From: Saccharomycopsis phalli
Lineage: Eukaryota; Ascomycota; Saccharomycetes; Ascoideales; Saccharomycopsidaceae
DNA length: 64,000 bases
NCBI GenBank assembly: GCA_020342235.1
Contig: CP073212.1
Location: 186,001 to 250,000 of the forward strand
Reading direction: 5' to 3'
Every line of letters begins with the position of its first letter. Position 1 is the first letter of the stretch. The position numbers and the translations under genes were made by a program. This document shows, piece after piece, positions 11,601-22,023 of the stretch. The notes beneath the pieces were generated by a model. That model was not told where the DNA came from, did not search any database, and worked only from the letters and a program-made list of their open reading frames with translations.

Positions 11601-11609
11601 ATACATAAG
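8603..11609. other. Gene-free AT-rich interval between LSP1 and RTS1
   Basis: About 3 kb with no convincing gene, the longest such stretch in the window. It holds one copy of a dispersed repeat (9385-9660) and a T-run near 9687-9704. Open frames of 60-110 residues on both strands match nothing I know. AT-rich, CAATA-type simple repeats lie near 11220-11300. Confidence 0.55.
9385..9660 (+). repeat. Dispersed repeat R2, copy 1
   Basis: From ATATTTATTTAA to an ATTCTACTATTATATTTTTAA tail this segment aligns with 51608-51900. Shared blocks include CCAGAGGAG, TTTGCCGTCTA, a GAAAAC block, GAGCTTTTG and ACGTGCTGTA, in the same order and spacing. No protein family is recognisable. It could be a decayed mobile element or a structured non-coding sequence. 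Confidence 0.6.
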
Positions 11610-13403
11610 ATGATGGGAAAATTCAAGGACAGGTTCAAAAACAAGACGAAGCGTGACAAGGAGAGTGGGACGAGCGGGACGAGCGGACTTAAACGCTCAG
11701 GCACGAAACACGTCAAGGAGAAAAAGAAGGATGAGAAGAAGCAAAGCCCCGAGCCGGAGGACACTTCGCTGACGTCGAGCAGCAACTCGAAAAACGAGAT
11801 CCCAAGTGTGAATGTGACGCCGGTGGAGGCTGCAGACAATCTTCTTCTGAATAACTCCCTAATATACAATCATCATGACGATGAGGAGATGCAAATACCG
11901 CGGCTGTCGCACTCCTTTGAGCGGCTCCCCACGCCGGCACGGATAGACAACGACATTGATTTGATCAAGACCCCTAAACGGCATCTGTCATCGCGAGTCG
12001 AGCCAAGTGCCGTCAAAAGACCGTTTGAGAAGCTCCCGCTGTTTGACGAGGTGTTACCAGAGGAGCAAATTGAATTGTTTCTCAAGAAGATTCATCAGTG
12101 TAACATTATCTTTGACTTCAACGACACCAGTGACGATCTCAAGGGCAAGGAGTTGAAGCGCATTACCCTTCAGGAATTGATCGAGTTCATTTCCCTGAAC
12201 CGCTTTACGTACACCGACGAGATGTACAAGGCTGTGGTGGAGATGTTCAAAAAGAACCTTTTCCGGCCAATCCCACCGCCAGTGAATCCCGTGGGCGACA
12301 TTTACGATCCTGAGGAAGACGAGCCGGTTCTTGAAATTGCCTGGCCACACATGCAGGTGGTGTACGAGTTCTTTTTGCGGTTCGTCGAGTCGAACGACTT
12401 CAACCACCAGTTGGCCAAACAGTACATTGACCACGAATTTATCTTGAAGTTGCTCGAGTTGTTTGACTCGGAGGACATGCGCGAACGCGACTGCTTGAAG
12501 ACGACGTTACATAGAATCTACGGCAAGTTTCTCTCGTTGCGGTCGTTTATCCGGCGTTCCATCAACAATGTGTTCCTCCAGTTTGTGTACGAAACCGAGA
12601 GATTCAACGGTATTGCCGAGTTGCTTGAGATCCTCGGCTCCATCATCAATGGGTTTGCGCTTCCGCTCAAGGATGAGCACAAGATCTTCCTATGCCGCGT
12701 CTTAATCCCCTTGCACAAGGTCAAGTGCCTCTCGCTATACCATCCCCAACTAGCCTATTGTGTGGTGCAGTTTCTCGAAAAGGACCCACTTCTCACTGAG
12801 GAAGTCATCATGGGACTCTTGCGCTTCTGGCCGAAGATCAACTCGCCAAAGGAAATCATGTTCCTCAACGAGATTGAAGACATCTTCGAGGTCATTGAGC
12901 CGAGCGAGTTCCAGAAAATCCAGATTCCGCTCATTGTGCAGCTCTCCAAATGCATCACGTCTCCACACTTTCAGATCTCCGAGAAGGTCTTGTGTTTTTG
13001 GAGCAACGACTTCTTCTTGAACCTCATCACAGACAACGCGGAAACAATCTTGCCAATTGTGTTCCCGGCACTATACGAAATCAGCCAACTAGGTAACGTC
13101 ACCGACGGCAACTTGGAAAACCTCGACAGCGCATACGAGTACGGTTACAACTCCAGCAACTGGAACCGCACCATCACGTCGTTGGCGTATAATGCGCTCA
13201 AGATCTTCATGGACAACAACCCGGTGTTGTACGACCAATGCACGATGCTTTATCGCCAGTCGTTGAAGGACACGGAGAAGCGCGACAAGGTGAAGAAGGA
13301 GAACTGGAAGCGGCTCGAGGGGTTGGTGCAAGATTATAAGGACAACACGGATATCAGCAAAAACGTGAACGACTTGGAGTTGAATGATGTGGTGGCGAAT
13401 TAG
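11610..13403 (+). CDS. RTS1: PP2A regulatory subunit B56 (B'), Rts1
   Basis: This 597-residue protein is the B56-type regulatory subunit that directs PP2A in stress response, septin and cohesion control. After a low-complexity basic N-terminus (about residues 1-140), the B56 domain runs to near the end. It includes [82 protein letters not shown] and [16 protein letters not shown]. The ATG ATG at 11610 gives [10 protein letters not shown], like Rts1 N-termini in related yeasts, so it is preferred over an in-frame ATG at 11535. Codon 196 (12195-12197) is CTG in the stretch LIEFIS-CTG-NRFTY. Budding yeast has Thr there, which supports reading CTG as Ser. Confidence 0.96.
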   Translation: MMGKFKDRFKNKTKRDKESGTSGTSGLKRSGTKHVKEKKKDEKKQSPEPEDTSLTSSSNSKNEIPSVNVTPVEAADNLLLNNSLIYNHHDDEEMQIPRLSHSFERLPTPARIDNDIDLIKTPKRHLSSRVEPSAVKRPFEKLPLFDEVLPEEQIELFLKKIHQCNIIFDFNDTSDDLKGKELKRITLQELIEFISLNRFTYTDEMYKAVVEMFKKNLFRPIPPPVNPVGDIYDPEEDEPVLEIAWPHMQVVYEFFLRFVESNDFNHQLAKQYIDHEFILKLLELFDSEDMRERDCLKTTLHRIYGKFLSLRSFIRRSINNVFLQFVYETERFNGIAELLEILGSIINGFALPLKDEHKIFLCRVLIPLHKVKCLSLYHPQLAYCVVQFLEKDPLLTEEVIMGLLRFWPKINSPKEIMFLNEIEDIFEVIEPSEFQKIQIPLIVQLSKCITSPHFQISEKVLCFWSNDFFLNLITDNAETILPIVFPALYEISQLGNVTDGNLENLDSAYEYGYNSSNWNRTITSLAYNALKIFMDNNPVLYDQCTMLYRQSLKDTEKRDKVKKENWKRLEGLVQDYKDNTDISKNVNDLELNDVVAN

Positions 13404-13698
13404 ATGAGATGTGACGAGTAGGAGGTGGCACGAGACTTTGGACAGTGTCGTGGGTTAACAGTAATTGGCACAAAGCTTTAGACGGTGTCGTTGTTTGAGT
13501 TATGAGCATAAGATATGGCAGCAGGATGGCAGCCGGGTCAGAATTGGTAAGAGGTCTTTGAATCATGGAGCACCGCCGGTGTTCTTCCTTGCTTGTTTCT
13601 TGTTTTTATACTAATATTAATTGATTGCTTACCATGTAGCAAGACGAATTTTGTCAGAGTACCGCCTTGCCTGGTTGGTTTTGCTGTCGTGGATAGTG

Positions 13699-13848
13699 CT
13701 ACAATGGTACTACAATGGTACTACAATGGTACTACAATGGTACTACAATGGTACTACAATGGTACTACAATGGTACTACAATGGTACTACAATGGTACTA
13801 CAATGGTACTACAATGGTACTACAATGGTGCTACAATGGTGCTACAAA
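13699..13848 (+). repeat. 11-bp minisatellite (CTACAATGGTA)n, about 13 units
   Basis: Near-perfect head-to-tail copies of an 11-bp unit; the last two units carry G for A (GGTG). Since 11 is not a multiple of 3 and the unit lacks stops in this direction, all three forward frames stay open and encode the same 11-residue period. The apparent proteins are therefore artefacts. Confidence 0.95.
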
Positions 13849-14204
13849 TAGTGCTGGTACTACAAATAGTGCTAGAATTTGGTACGACAGATATAGTGCT
13901 GGAATATATGTTTGATTGCATCTTAGCAGAACAAAATGATTTACTGTATGATGCAATGGTGTCCTGGACTAGATAAAGATTACGTGGGGCGATTTGTGAT
14001 TATGGTCCAAACAGTGTGATGCCAGACAAGCCAAGAGGATAGTCATGTTGAGCCATGTTGTATTGTTGGTGCCAGATTGTATTTTCGGCACGGTTCCCAT
14101 TTTATGTGAAAAATGCCTACACCATGTAGCATGGTAAACATGGTTCCAAGGCTTGTGTTTAATATTTAGCCATAGATCTTACTGTTTGTGTATCCTCTGT
14201 CGCA

Positions 14205-14310
14205 CTTGTTCTGTTCTATTGTTCTATTGTTCTATTGTTCTATTGTTCTTGCTCTCTTTTCTCTTTTCTCTTTTCTCTTTTCTCTTTTCTCTTTTCTCTT
14301 TGCTCCCCTT
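14205..14310 (+). repeat. Pyrimidine microsatellite: TTCTATTG units then TTTTCTC units
   Basis: Several direct copies of an 8-bp TTCTATTG-like unit run into about eight copies of a 7-bp TTTTCTC unit. No function is evident. Confidence 0.85.
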
Positions 14311-14836
14311 TTCCTCTCCTCATACCAACCTGACCCTACATGTAGAAAACATTACCCATGGAGGTAGCTCAAGTCACCAATGACCTAGGAAAAGCACATT
14401 TCCCATTTAATGCCCATTAATTTATATATTCACAAGTTCAAGTCGAAAGTTTATCTCAGTCGCAGAGTTTCTTTCGACGACCACATGGCCATCCTTGGTC
14501 GTAGACGGCAAAGTATAAATCTCTTCAGCCTAGTATAGCTATAGCCTTGATAAATATTATTATATTATTATTATGTAGAATACATTCATCTCAGCCAGAA
14601 TATGCAATGCCAAACTGCTATAATGCAACCCAGTAGCACCAAGCACATTTACCAATTGTTTTACCATTGACCATCCGTTGGCTGTTCATTGACCGTCCGT
14701 GGCCATCCTCCATGACCATCTACAAAAAGAAGATGCATAATGATTAATGGCATGTGCCTATACACGCTTTGTATAATAGTAGCAGTAGAGTATTCAACAG
14801 AAAATGGATCATAAAGTCAACGTCAGAAGCAGCAAA

Positions 14837-16906
14837 TCACTCCAAGCTATCCAAGTACTCGCCCAACTTCCCGCTAATTCCCTTGCGGAACTCGCCAGCA
14901 CAACTCTCGTCATCAAAGTCCTCATCCTCATCTAGAAGATCGGCCTTCATCAAGTACTCGCTCAAGTGGTAGTTTTTCGCCGACGGCACAATTGTCTTGA
15001 AGTTCTCGTCGTGCTCCTCCTCGAGATCACTGGAATAGTCCTCGAACGAGGCGTTCAGCTGCTCCAAGTTGCTAAAGAAGTTGCGGAGCGGCTGGGCCTT
15101 GACCATTTCGTCGGAGGCCTCGCTGAGAACACTCGGGGTGTTGATCGAAGAGGTATCATGGAGGGTCTCGACGTTCTGGAACTGGGACAACAAGTTTTTG
15201 TTGCCCAGCGAGGGGACAACGACGTCCAGCTTCTTGTACTCCTCTGGGGTCATGAGCTTTGCGCTGTCGTCCACAAGGCGCACGGTGACCTTGTCCATGT
15301 GGGACTTTTCGTCCTTGTACTTGAACTTGATGGGCGACAGGAGCTCTTCAACGCTGTCGTTGAACCGCTTGGTCAGTTTGCCTAGTAGCTGTGAGGATTT
15401 CTTTTTGATTATGCGGGCGAAACTCGGCCGCGGCGGGGTTTCCTTTCTCTTGTCGTCGTCCTCGCCCGAAGGGAGTCTCTTTGACGACGACGACACGCGG
15501 GACGTGTCGGAGCCAAGCAACTTCAACTTGGAGAAGGTCTTGCGCAAGTTGCCGAAGCTCTTCTTTGACGCGTTGGACTTGCTGCTGGTGCCCGACAAGT
15601 TGGAGAGGAGCGAGGACGAGTTGGACATGATCTGGGCGGAGGTGACTTTGGGCGACCCGGACGCCTTTCTGGAGGAGTTGCTGGGGAGGATCTTGATGGA
15701 GGACGAGTTCAGGAGCGGGGGCTCGGTGTCGAGGCCCGTGGTCATGGTGTTTATTGTTTTTGAGCTGTCCAATCTGGAGTCGCCCAACAGGCGCTCGTCG
15801 AAGCGGGTGAGTCTGTCTTCTGTTCTAGAGGCAAGTCTGTCTTCTGTTCTGGAGGATGCCAACCAGCTCTGGCGGTCGTGCGGGGCAAATTCCTCGAAAA
15901 TATCGTGCCTCTGAATGTCTTCAATGGCAGGTCTGTCATGCGGGTGCTTGACGAGAATGGACTGGAGCAAGGCAAGCAAGCGGGGAAAGAGTGGATGGTC
16001 CTTGAGCGGAGAGTCGCGGTCGTAGGAGATGTCGTCGTGGGTGATTTTCGTAAAGAGCTCGAACTCATTGTCGGCTTTAAAGGGAAGGGAGTTGAACACG
16101 AGGCAGTACACGGAGATGCCAAAGGACCAAATGTCCAACTTGTAGTCCAAGAAGACCTTTGAGTCGGCCAGGGAGCTTGCCAAGCTGTAGGACTCGCTGA
16201 CGTTGACCAACAGGCCGTTGCTGGCGGAGTCGAGGGAGTCGAACAGGGCGTTTTGGCGGCGGATGTTGCACAACTCCGGGGGGAGGAACATCGGGGAGCC
16301 GACGGTCTTGTTCAATTCCTTTTGGACCAGGTCGTCGTCCAAGGGTTTTTCCACGAGGTAGCTGACGCCAAAGTCGCTGATCTTGGCGACGCCCTTGTGG
16401 TCGATGAGCAAGTTTGACGGCTTGATGTCGCGGTGGATGACCTTGGAACGTTTCAAGTGCGCCAAGCCGCTGACGACGTCTCTGACGATGCCGACGACCG
16501 AGGCCAAGTCCTTGGCTGATTTGTCGTGGGAGCTGGCCCACCTTACTTCGCCGCGGTAGCAGTACTCGAGGATCAAGTAGACGTTGGAGTACTTTGTGTC
16601 GTTGAGCACCGAGTACAACTGGATGATGTTGTTGCACTGGGAGCCGCACTGTTGCATGACCTTGACCTCATGGAGCACCTTGGACGGATACTCCTGCGGG
16701 GCCTTGTTGATCTTCAAGAGGCGGGGCTTGGAGTAGCGGGGCACCTCCTTGATGGCGACAAACCGCTTGTGGACGAGGTCCTTGCCAAGAATCACCTTGC
16801 CATACTGGCCCAGCCCGAGCTTGCGGATGATTTCAATGCCATTGAGAAGCTTGTGGCCAGTGAGCTGGTTGAACGATATGTCGACCTTGTCTATTTCCAG
16901 CGACAT
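14837..16906 (-). CDS. Ser/Thr kinase of the Sak1/Tos3/Elm1 (Snf1-activating, CaMKK-like) family
   Basis: 689 residues. The catalytic domain is N-terminal and all key elements are visible: the glycine loop GLGQYGKV (31-38), VAIK with Lys53, HRDIKPSNLL (158-167), DFG (178-180) and, after the activation loop, VGSPMFLPPELC near 203-213. The GxPxFxxPELC form of the activation segment is typical of the fungal Snf1-activating kinases Sak1, Tos3 and Elm1, which phosphorylate the Snf1 T-loop. A long Ser-rich, basic C-terminal tail (about 350-689) ends in an acidic segment. The loop between DFG and PPEL is longer than usual. I cannot decide between Sak1 and Elm1 orthology by eye, so no symbol is given. 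Confidence 0.85.
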   Translation of the reverse strand: MSLEIDKVDISFNQLTGHKLLNGIEIIRKLGLGQYGKVILGKDLVHKRFVAIKEVPRYSKPRLLKINKAPQEYPSKVLHEVKVMQQCGSQCNNIIQLYSVLNDTKYSNVYLILEYCYRGEVRWASSHDKSAKDLASVVGIVRDVVSGLAHLKRSKVIHRDIKPSNLLIDHKGVAKISDFGVSYLVEKPLDDDLVQKELNKTVGSPMFLPPELCNIRRQNALFDSLDSASNGLLVNVSESYSLASSLADSKVFLDYKLDIWSFGISVYCLVFNSLPFKADNEFELFTKITHDDISYDRDSPLKDHPLFPRLLALLQSILVKHPHDRPAIEDIQRHDIFEEFAPHDRQSWLASSRTEDRLASRTEDRLTRFDERLLGDSRLDSSKTINTMTTGLDTEPPLLNSSSIKILPSNSSRKASGSPKVTSAQIMSNSSSLLSNLSGTSSKSNASKKSFGNLRKTFSKLKLLGSDTSRVSSSSKRLPSGEDDDKRKETPPRPSFARIIKKKSSQLLGKLTKRFNDSVEELLSPIKFKYKDEKSHMDKVTVRLVDDSAKLMTPEEYKKLDVVVPSLGNKNLLSQFQNVETLHDTSSINTPSVLSEASDEMVKAQPLRNFFSNLEQLNASFEDYSSDLEEEHDENFKTIVPSAKNYHLSEYLMKADLLDEDEDFDDESCAGEFRKGISGKLGEYLDSLE

Positions 16907-17239
16907 CGAGATATGCTGGCCCTGGGTATTTTTGCGTGTGTGTTTTCGCCAGGCACCGTGGACGGTCTTGGGTTGTTGCTGTGTGTGTAATTTATTTGTT
17001 GATGAAAATGTCCAATGGCCGCATGAGACACGCGCTAAACAATGGCAGGGACGAGGAGGAACGTGACAAGCAAAGGAGGCGGAACTGTCAGGTGGACAAT
17101 GTCGCTGAGCTGGCCAAGGGATTTAACAGGATAATATCGTGGGATATCCCAGGATATTATGGTAGTGCAGTACGTGCGAATGTGGCCAAGGTCCAGGCAG
17201 TGTGACGTGATATGAGGTAGTGAAAAGGAGCCGGGCGAT

Positions 17240-17335
17240 GAAACCGGTGAAAAGTGGAAATGTGGAAATGTGAAATGTGAAATGTGGAAATGTGAAAAGT
17301 GAAATGTGGAAATGTGAAAAGTGAAAAGTGTAAAA
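17240..17335 (+). repeat. Short tandem repeat of (GTG)GAAATGTGAAA units
   Basis: Alternating GAAATGTG and GAAAAGTG octamers, about ten units. A similar GTGGAAATGTGAGTG theme occurs at 34983-35095. Confidence 0.8.
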
Positions 17336-18488
17336 CGGGCAAAAAAGCAGTGGAAATAATCACTTCAAGACAAATCCCCAATACAAAGGGATGAGCAGTA
17401 TGGAATACCCAGGCGCAACGTCATCCAATATGAGACACTTTTTTTTTTTGAGGACCGTGTCCGTGAATGACCTTGACATACTTACCACTAAATGTACCCC
17501 CAATGACACCTTGCCCTGGCCTAAAATCAGACAAATCGGCAGGCCGTATGCGAAAAAAATACTCGGCGAGATCGGGCCACTTTTCTCCACAAATCTACTC
17601 GTTGGCGTTTGCTACGGCTCTCGCTGCCCGTAGTGCCCGTCCCGTGACTAGTCCACACTACACTCTAGCAACGGCTCTCCACTCCAATTTCCACCGCTTG
17701 GCAATCACAACACTGCAGTACTCACTTAATATACCCCATTCCTCCCACTGTCTCGCAAGGCCTCCCAATACAATGGCAGTATTCACAATGTCCAGTCGCC
17801 TCCTTTTGCATTCTCCATTGGGATCCAGTGTCTCACCCAGCAGATCTTTCGGGAACAATCTCGCCCAAACTAAGACAATTGCGGTTCATACCTGATTGCA
17901 TGTGAATCGCGACTCACTGCCTTCCGTGATGAAATGCCCTTGGCCTGTTCACTCGTCTCGCTGACAATCTTCGCCTTCTCTGGATCTCCTCGGTCGACTG
18001 GGCTTTGATATTTACGCTGTTGCGCTATTACATCACTACTATGCATTACATCATCAATATGCCTTTATGTATTACTGTAGTGACACCGTCAATCACAGCA
18101 CCCTATACTATATTGCATGGAACAATATATAGCCTAGCAAAATATTCATTGGTCAACATTGTCATTGTATCGGGATGCTGCATCCACTCATCTATATCCA
18201 AACTGGCCACTATCCTCAGTTGGTAATCTACTCACATTCACAAACCCATGACAAGCTGCTGACAAATTAATCAACCATGCTAATGATTATACACTGCACT
18301 GCAAAAACAGAATATAATCAAGGCATGGCTCTGGTTTAATTCTAAACACTAACCACCCTTTTGGTGATGGCAGAATATAATTTGTTTATATTCAAGTGAT
18401 TATCAAGTGCTGGGTTTCAACCATGAGAATCGTTTCTTCACCTCTCACTCTTTCACACCTCTCACTCTTTCACACCCTCATTCTCTCT

Positions 18489-18508
18489 CCATTTCTCTCA
18501 CTCATTCT

Positions 18509-18575
<67 letters not shown>

Positions 18576-18630
18576 CTCTCACTCATTCTCACACCCTCTC
18601 TCTCTCCATTTCTCTCCTCTCCATCCCTCC
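18489..18630 (+). repeat. CT dinucleotide tract flanked by duplicated CATTTCTCTCACTCATTCTC
   Basis: An uninterrupted CT tract of roughly 50 bp is preceded by a C-run. It is bracketed by two copies of a 20-bp CATTTCTCTCACTCATTCTC segment. Confidence 0.9.
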
Positions 18631-19342
18631 CTCTCTCCTTAGACCCACGCTTCGTTCCTTGCATCAACAAGCATGCATACAGTCACCAAGCCTCTTTGAT
18701 CTTTGATCTACCATATGCTTATCCACCTTCCATTATATGACGTATCCAGGATTAGCCGTCGTATTTTTTACACCTCCGCAAAAGGGTTCATACACATCCA
18801 TAGTACCGGCTTATCATGCCACTCTGCTCATGACAAACTACCGTCAGGTGTGCTTGGCTTTATTAATTATTTTATTATTTACGCACTCCCCAATATAGTT
18901 GGCCAAATCGTACTTCATTGGCTAAATTCATTCTCATTGTAAGTTTCTTGTGCCGCTAATTTCAAGTTTCTCGTACCGCTAATTTCAAGTATCTGCTACT
19001 GCCAATTTCAAGTCCTTTGCATATCAGTAGCTAGCTTGTACCATTCCGCCGGGTCCATAGAACATGTGGTCTGTCGATTGATATTCTTGTATTACTGCCT
19101 TTTAATATAAATTTCATTTTCCACAATGTAAATTAATTCATATAGACCTTGTGTTTTCAATTATCATGTGTGTTGTGGTGTTTCCTTAGTGTCTTCACTT
19201 TAGTAGTGAAAATAGATTCAATCCTCCATTGATTCCAATACTACAACCCTTGTATTTCCATTGGTACTTTAAAAATACACATTTGACATACTGACCCCAG
19301 TCAATCTGCTTAGCTATAATTTCTAAAATCATTGAGAATTAC

Positions 19343-19402
19343 CCTAATATTCACAACTCTTGGATCACTGTTCCTAATATTCACAACTCTTGGATCACTG
19401 TT
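19343..19402 (+). repeat. Perfect 30-bp tandem duplication
   Basis: A 30-bp unit beginning CCTAATATTCACAACTCTTG occurs twice head-to-tail without a mismatch. This looks recent, and no gene is involved. Confidence 0.9.
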
Positions 19403-19748
19403 ATAACACTGCTCATGCCAATTATGATAACCAGAACCACTGTAATCACACAGTTACACCGAACCATGCTGCAAAACCCCCTCCTTCAACAAGTATCAAA
19501 TACTGAACTAGAATATAAACAGCATCACAATCCCACAGAATTCACGACATTGAATATGCCTAGAAAATCCCGCAAACTACAATTCCATTCAAGACAGAAA
19601 GTACCAAGGACCTGATCCTCGGCATGTAAACTTAAATTTTCAAATCACAGGAAAACCACAGGACATGAACAAAACCATCCCAATTAATTTAAAAGTGCCA
19701 GGGCTGGAATTTGCACAGACTATAGTGAAGTATGATTCTGCAGTCGCA

Positions 19749-21878
19749 CTACTTGTTCAATCCCTGATAGACAACCTTCCCTGTTATTATTTTATCGCTG
19801 CCAACATTCCGCAATAAATATTCTTTCTCAATATCCCCGACAACACCACCAACAGCATAACAAACACCATGCGATAAATTGAAACTTCCCGTGGTGACAA
19901 ACCCACAAAGATTGCCAATCGAAGCTTCCCGAGAATATATCCGCGCATTGTCGCGAACTTTTCCCAGATCAATTCTTAAAAACACCATCTGCAATTGCGG
20001 TTCGACATTCACTTCTATGTCCGTTTTAGCCTGCTGCATTTCCAATGTAGACTTCACAGCCGCCACCAAACTTTTCAAATCGGAATCTTGCGATTTTCTC
20101 AATTCCTCAAGCACGCTTAAAAATTGCCAATCACACTTCTCCCATTGGCAAACCTCTCCCTTGATCCCATGCCTCTGAAAATCAGTAGGCAACACAATAA
20201 GATTTTCATAGTCAACACGCTTTCCTTTTGGTCGCGCCTCCCATTTACGACGATTCTCAGTCCCAATCATATCGTTTTCCTCCTTCCCTTGCGCACAAAA
20301 CGGATAATCATTGGGGAAAAACAACCGTTGTCGCTCAAACTCAATTTGGTACTTTTGAAGAAGCCCGCCAGGAATAACTCGCGGTACAGAAACAAGTTTG
20401 TACCAAATAGGGCTCGTCCAGAACCAAGGACACACCAAACTAACACCCCATGAATCAATAAGCACCAAAACCGGAATGTTGTAATTCCCCGAGGAAATAT
20501 TCCCACGTGGGTCTTCCAACTTGCTGCGTTTGTTATTGATTTCCTTGATGCTCATTTGCCCTTTATAGCTTTTCTCCCTTCCTTCTGGCGTAAACAATTT
20601 CCCCAAGACATTATCCTCAATCGCTTCCCCACGATTGAGCATGATTATCAAATCTGCTGCACCATCGTCAGTTACCCGCAACTCTCTGCGTGGCTTGGTG
20701 TAGAACCGAGGGTCGTCCACCATAATGGAAACCACCCCCCGTGCCCCATTACTTAGAGACCCAACCTGCCGCCATATATCGTCACGTGACGAACGCAACA
20801 CTCTGGACAACGCGCCCAATGCAAACGGCCCAATCAAGTCAAGGGATCCAAGCGACGTGGTGCAGTCATGTACTTGGAGCGTCGTCTGCTTTAGGTACCG
20901 CCACAAATCCTGGAATCCCCCTGAGGTGATCTGCATATATGCACTGCATGGCTCATGTCCATAGATTATACCAGTGCCAATGACCTGGTCCTCCACAAAA
21001 AAATCGCCCCGGTAAAAACGGCTGCGGTTTGCCCCTCGATATTTCAGCCTGGTCAAGCCGGCCACGACCGACTGCACCTCCGGCACCGGGCCACTAACCA
21101 CCACCGCGCAGTTGTAACTCAGGTCAAACGCCATCACTCCGTCACGTGAAATGCTCCGGTGCGTAAGCCGGAAGCACTTTTGCGTCGGCTTGTATGGAAT
21201 ATTCCATCCGTATCGTTTGAGCATGTGAAACCGCTTTGCATGCCACACGTGTGTCAGGAGCCATTTATACGTCTTTTGTCGCTTCATGTACTTGACCTTG
21301 TTCATCAACGGTTCAGCGACAGAATCGACCCCAGTATTGTCGTACAGACCATAGCTATTGTTTAGCGTCCGCGTGGCGTGGCTGTTTTCCGCCAATTGCT
21401 GTCGTAGCGTCTTGATCATACCGCGAATATTCTTGTTCATTAGGTCTTCTGTGGGAATCATCTTACGAGCACTCAACTTGCCAACCAAGCGTAGCAAGTT
21501 CCGTGCCATTTTTAAACGGTACACTTGCCTACTGGACAACTTCCGCTTCTGGTTCACTTCCTGGCCCGACGATTTCATTTCTCGAATCGCACGGTTTCGA
21601 AGCCGTCTAGGTATTCGCTTGACATTATGAGAAGCCGCACGGCGCCTCAATTTACGGGGCAATGCCTGGAACACTCTTGTGCTGGAACCATGTTTTGATC
21701 CCAACTGGGCTTTTTCCAACTGCTGGATTTCATACTTTCGCGACTCCACAAACGCTGGCACGTCCAACACTCCGTCTTTGAAAGCGGGATCAGACAATTC
21801 CGACCGGATTTGCCGGGAATTGAATAAACGGGCTCTTTTGAGTTGCTTTTTGCTACTTTGTGCTGGTCTCTTTGACAT
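19749..21878 (-). CDS. POP1: RNase P / RNase MRP protein subunit Pop1
   Basis: This 709-residue protein is the largest shared protein of nuclear RNase P and RNase MRP, needed for tRNA 5' maturation and pre-rRNA cleavage. The N-terminal third carries the Pop1 signature: basic repeats with LPRKLRRRAASHNVKRIPRR and LRNRAIREM, then KRFHMLKRYGWNIPYKPTQK and WLLTHVWHAKRFHM. The C-terminal POPLD-like part includes IPVLVLIDSWG and GWGWDL-equivalent residues, and GFVTTGSFNLSHGVCYAVG close to the end. Start MSKRPAQSSKKQLKRARLFN is the only ATG that keeps the basic N-terminus. It is divergent from the TPR gene with about 145 bp between the chosen starts. Confidence 0.94.
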   Translation of the reverse strand: MSKRPAQSSKKQLKRARLFNSRQIRSELSDPAFKDGVLDVPAFVESRKYEIQQLEKAQLGSKHGSSTRVFQALPRKLRRRAASHNVKRIPRRLRNRAIREMKSSGQEVNQKRKLSSRQVYRLKMARNLLRLVGKLSARKMIPTEDLMNKNIRGMIKTLRQQLAENSHATRTLNNSYGLYDNTGVDSVAEPLMNKVKYMKRQKTYKWLLTHVWHAKRFHMLKRYGWNIPYKPTQKCFRLTHRSISRDGVMAFDLSYNCAVVVSGPVPEVQSVVAGLTRLKYRGANRSRFYRGDFFVEDQVIGTGIIYGHEPCSAYMQITSGGFQDLWRYLKQTTLQVHDCTTSLGSLDLIGPFALGALSRVLRSSRDDIWRQVGSLSNGARGVVSIMVDDPRFYTKPRRELRVTDDGAADLIIMLNRGEAIEDNVLGKLFTPEGREKSYKGQMSIKEINNKRSKLEDPRGNISSGNYNIPVLVLIDSWGVSLVCPWFWTSPIWYKLVSVPRVIPGGLLQKYQIEFERQRLFFPNDYPFCAQGKEENDMIGTENRRKWEARPKGKRVDYENLIVLPTDFQRHGIKGEVCQWEKCDWQFLSVLEELRKSQDSDLKSLVAAVKSTLEMQQAKTDIEVNVEPQLQMVFLRIDLGKVRDNARIYSREASIGNLCGFVTTGSFNLSHGVCYAVGGVVGDIEKEYLLRNVGSDKIITGKVVYQGLNK

Positions 21879-22023
21879 GAGAAATATTTATCACTGGACG
21901 TTGATTATCGCACCTGTGCTATGCGCACCTCCAATCAACCCACATCCACTCCAAGCAAATCTTCCATATACTCTGCTAAGTGCACTACCTCAATTATCGA
22001 GGCCTCCTTCTCTTGGACAGTTT

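Larger units (their letters stand above)
13404..14836. other. Intergenic region with two simple-repeat blocks
   Basis: Between convergent RTS1 and the kinase gene. It contains the 11-bp minisatellite at 13699-13848 and pyrimidine-rich short repeats at 14205-14310. No gene is supported. Confidence 0.6.
16907..19748. other. Long intergenic region with several simple repeats
   Basis: About 2.8 kb between the divergently transcribed kinase and the 3' end of POP1. It contains GTGGAAATGTGAAA-type repeats (17240-17335), a CT tract (18489-18630), a threefold GCTAATTTCAAGT motif (18945-19015) and a perfect 30-bp duplication (19343-19402). Short open frames here look like chance. Confidence 0.55.

Noticed and set aside
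13593-13976. Several overlapping open frames in all three forward frames
   Set aside because: They arise from the 11-bp minisatellite, which has no stop in any forward frame.
17391-17895. Overlapping plus-strand open frames of 66-142 codons
   Set aside because: Low-complexity Ser/Thr/Pro composition, no conserved motif, and no matching intron or TATA signals.
21679-22023. Open frame extending the Mgr3-like gene upstream, antisense to POP1
   Set aside because: It runs over the POP1 start codon and N-terminal coding sequence. The ATG at 22024 gives a better presequence and leaves a promoter-sized gap.
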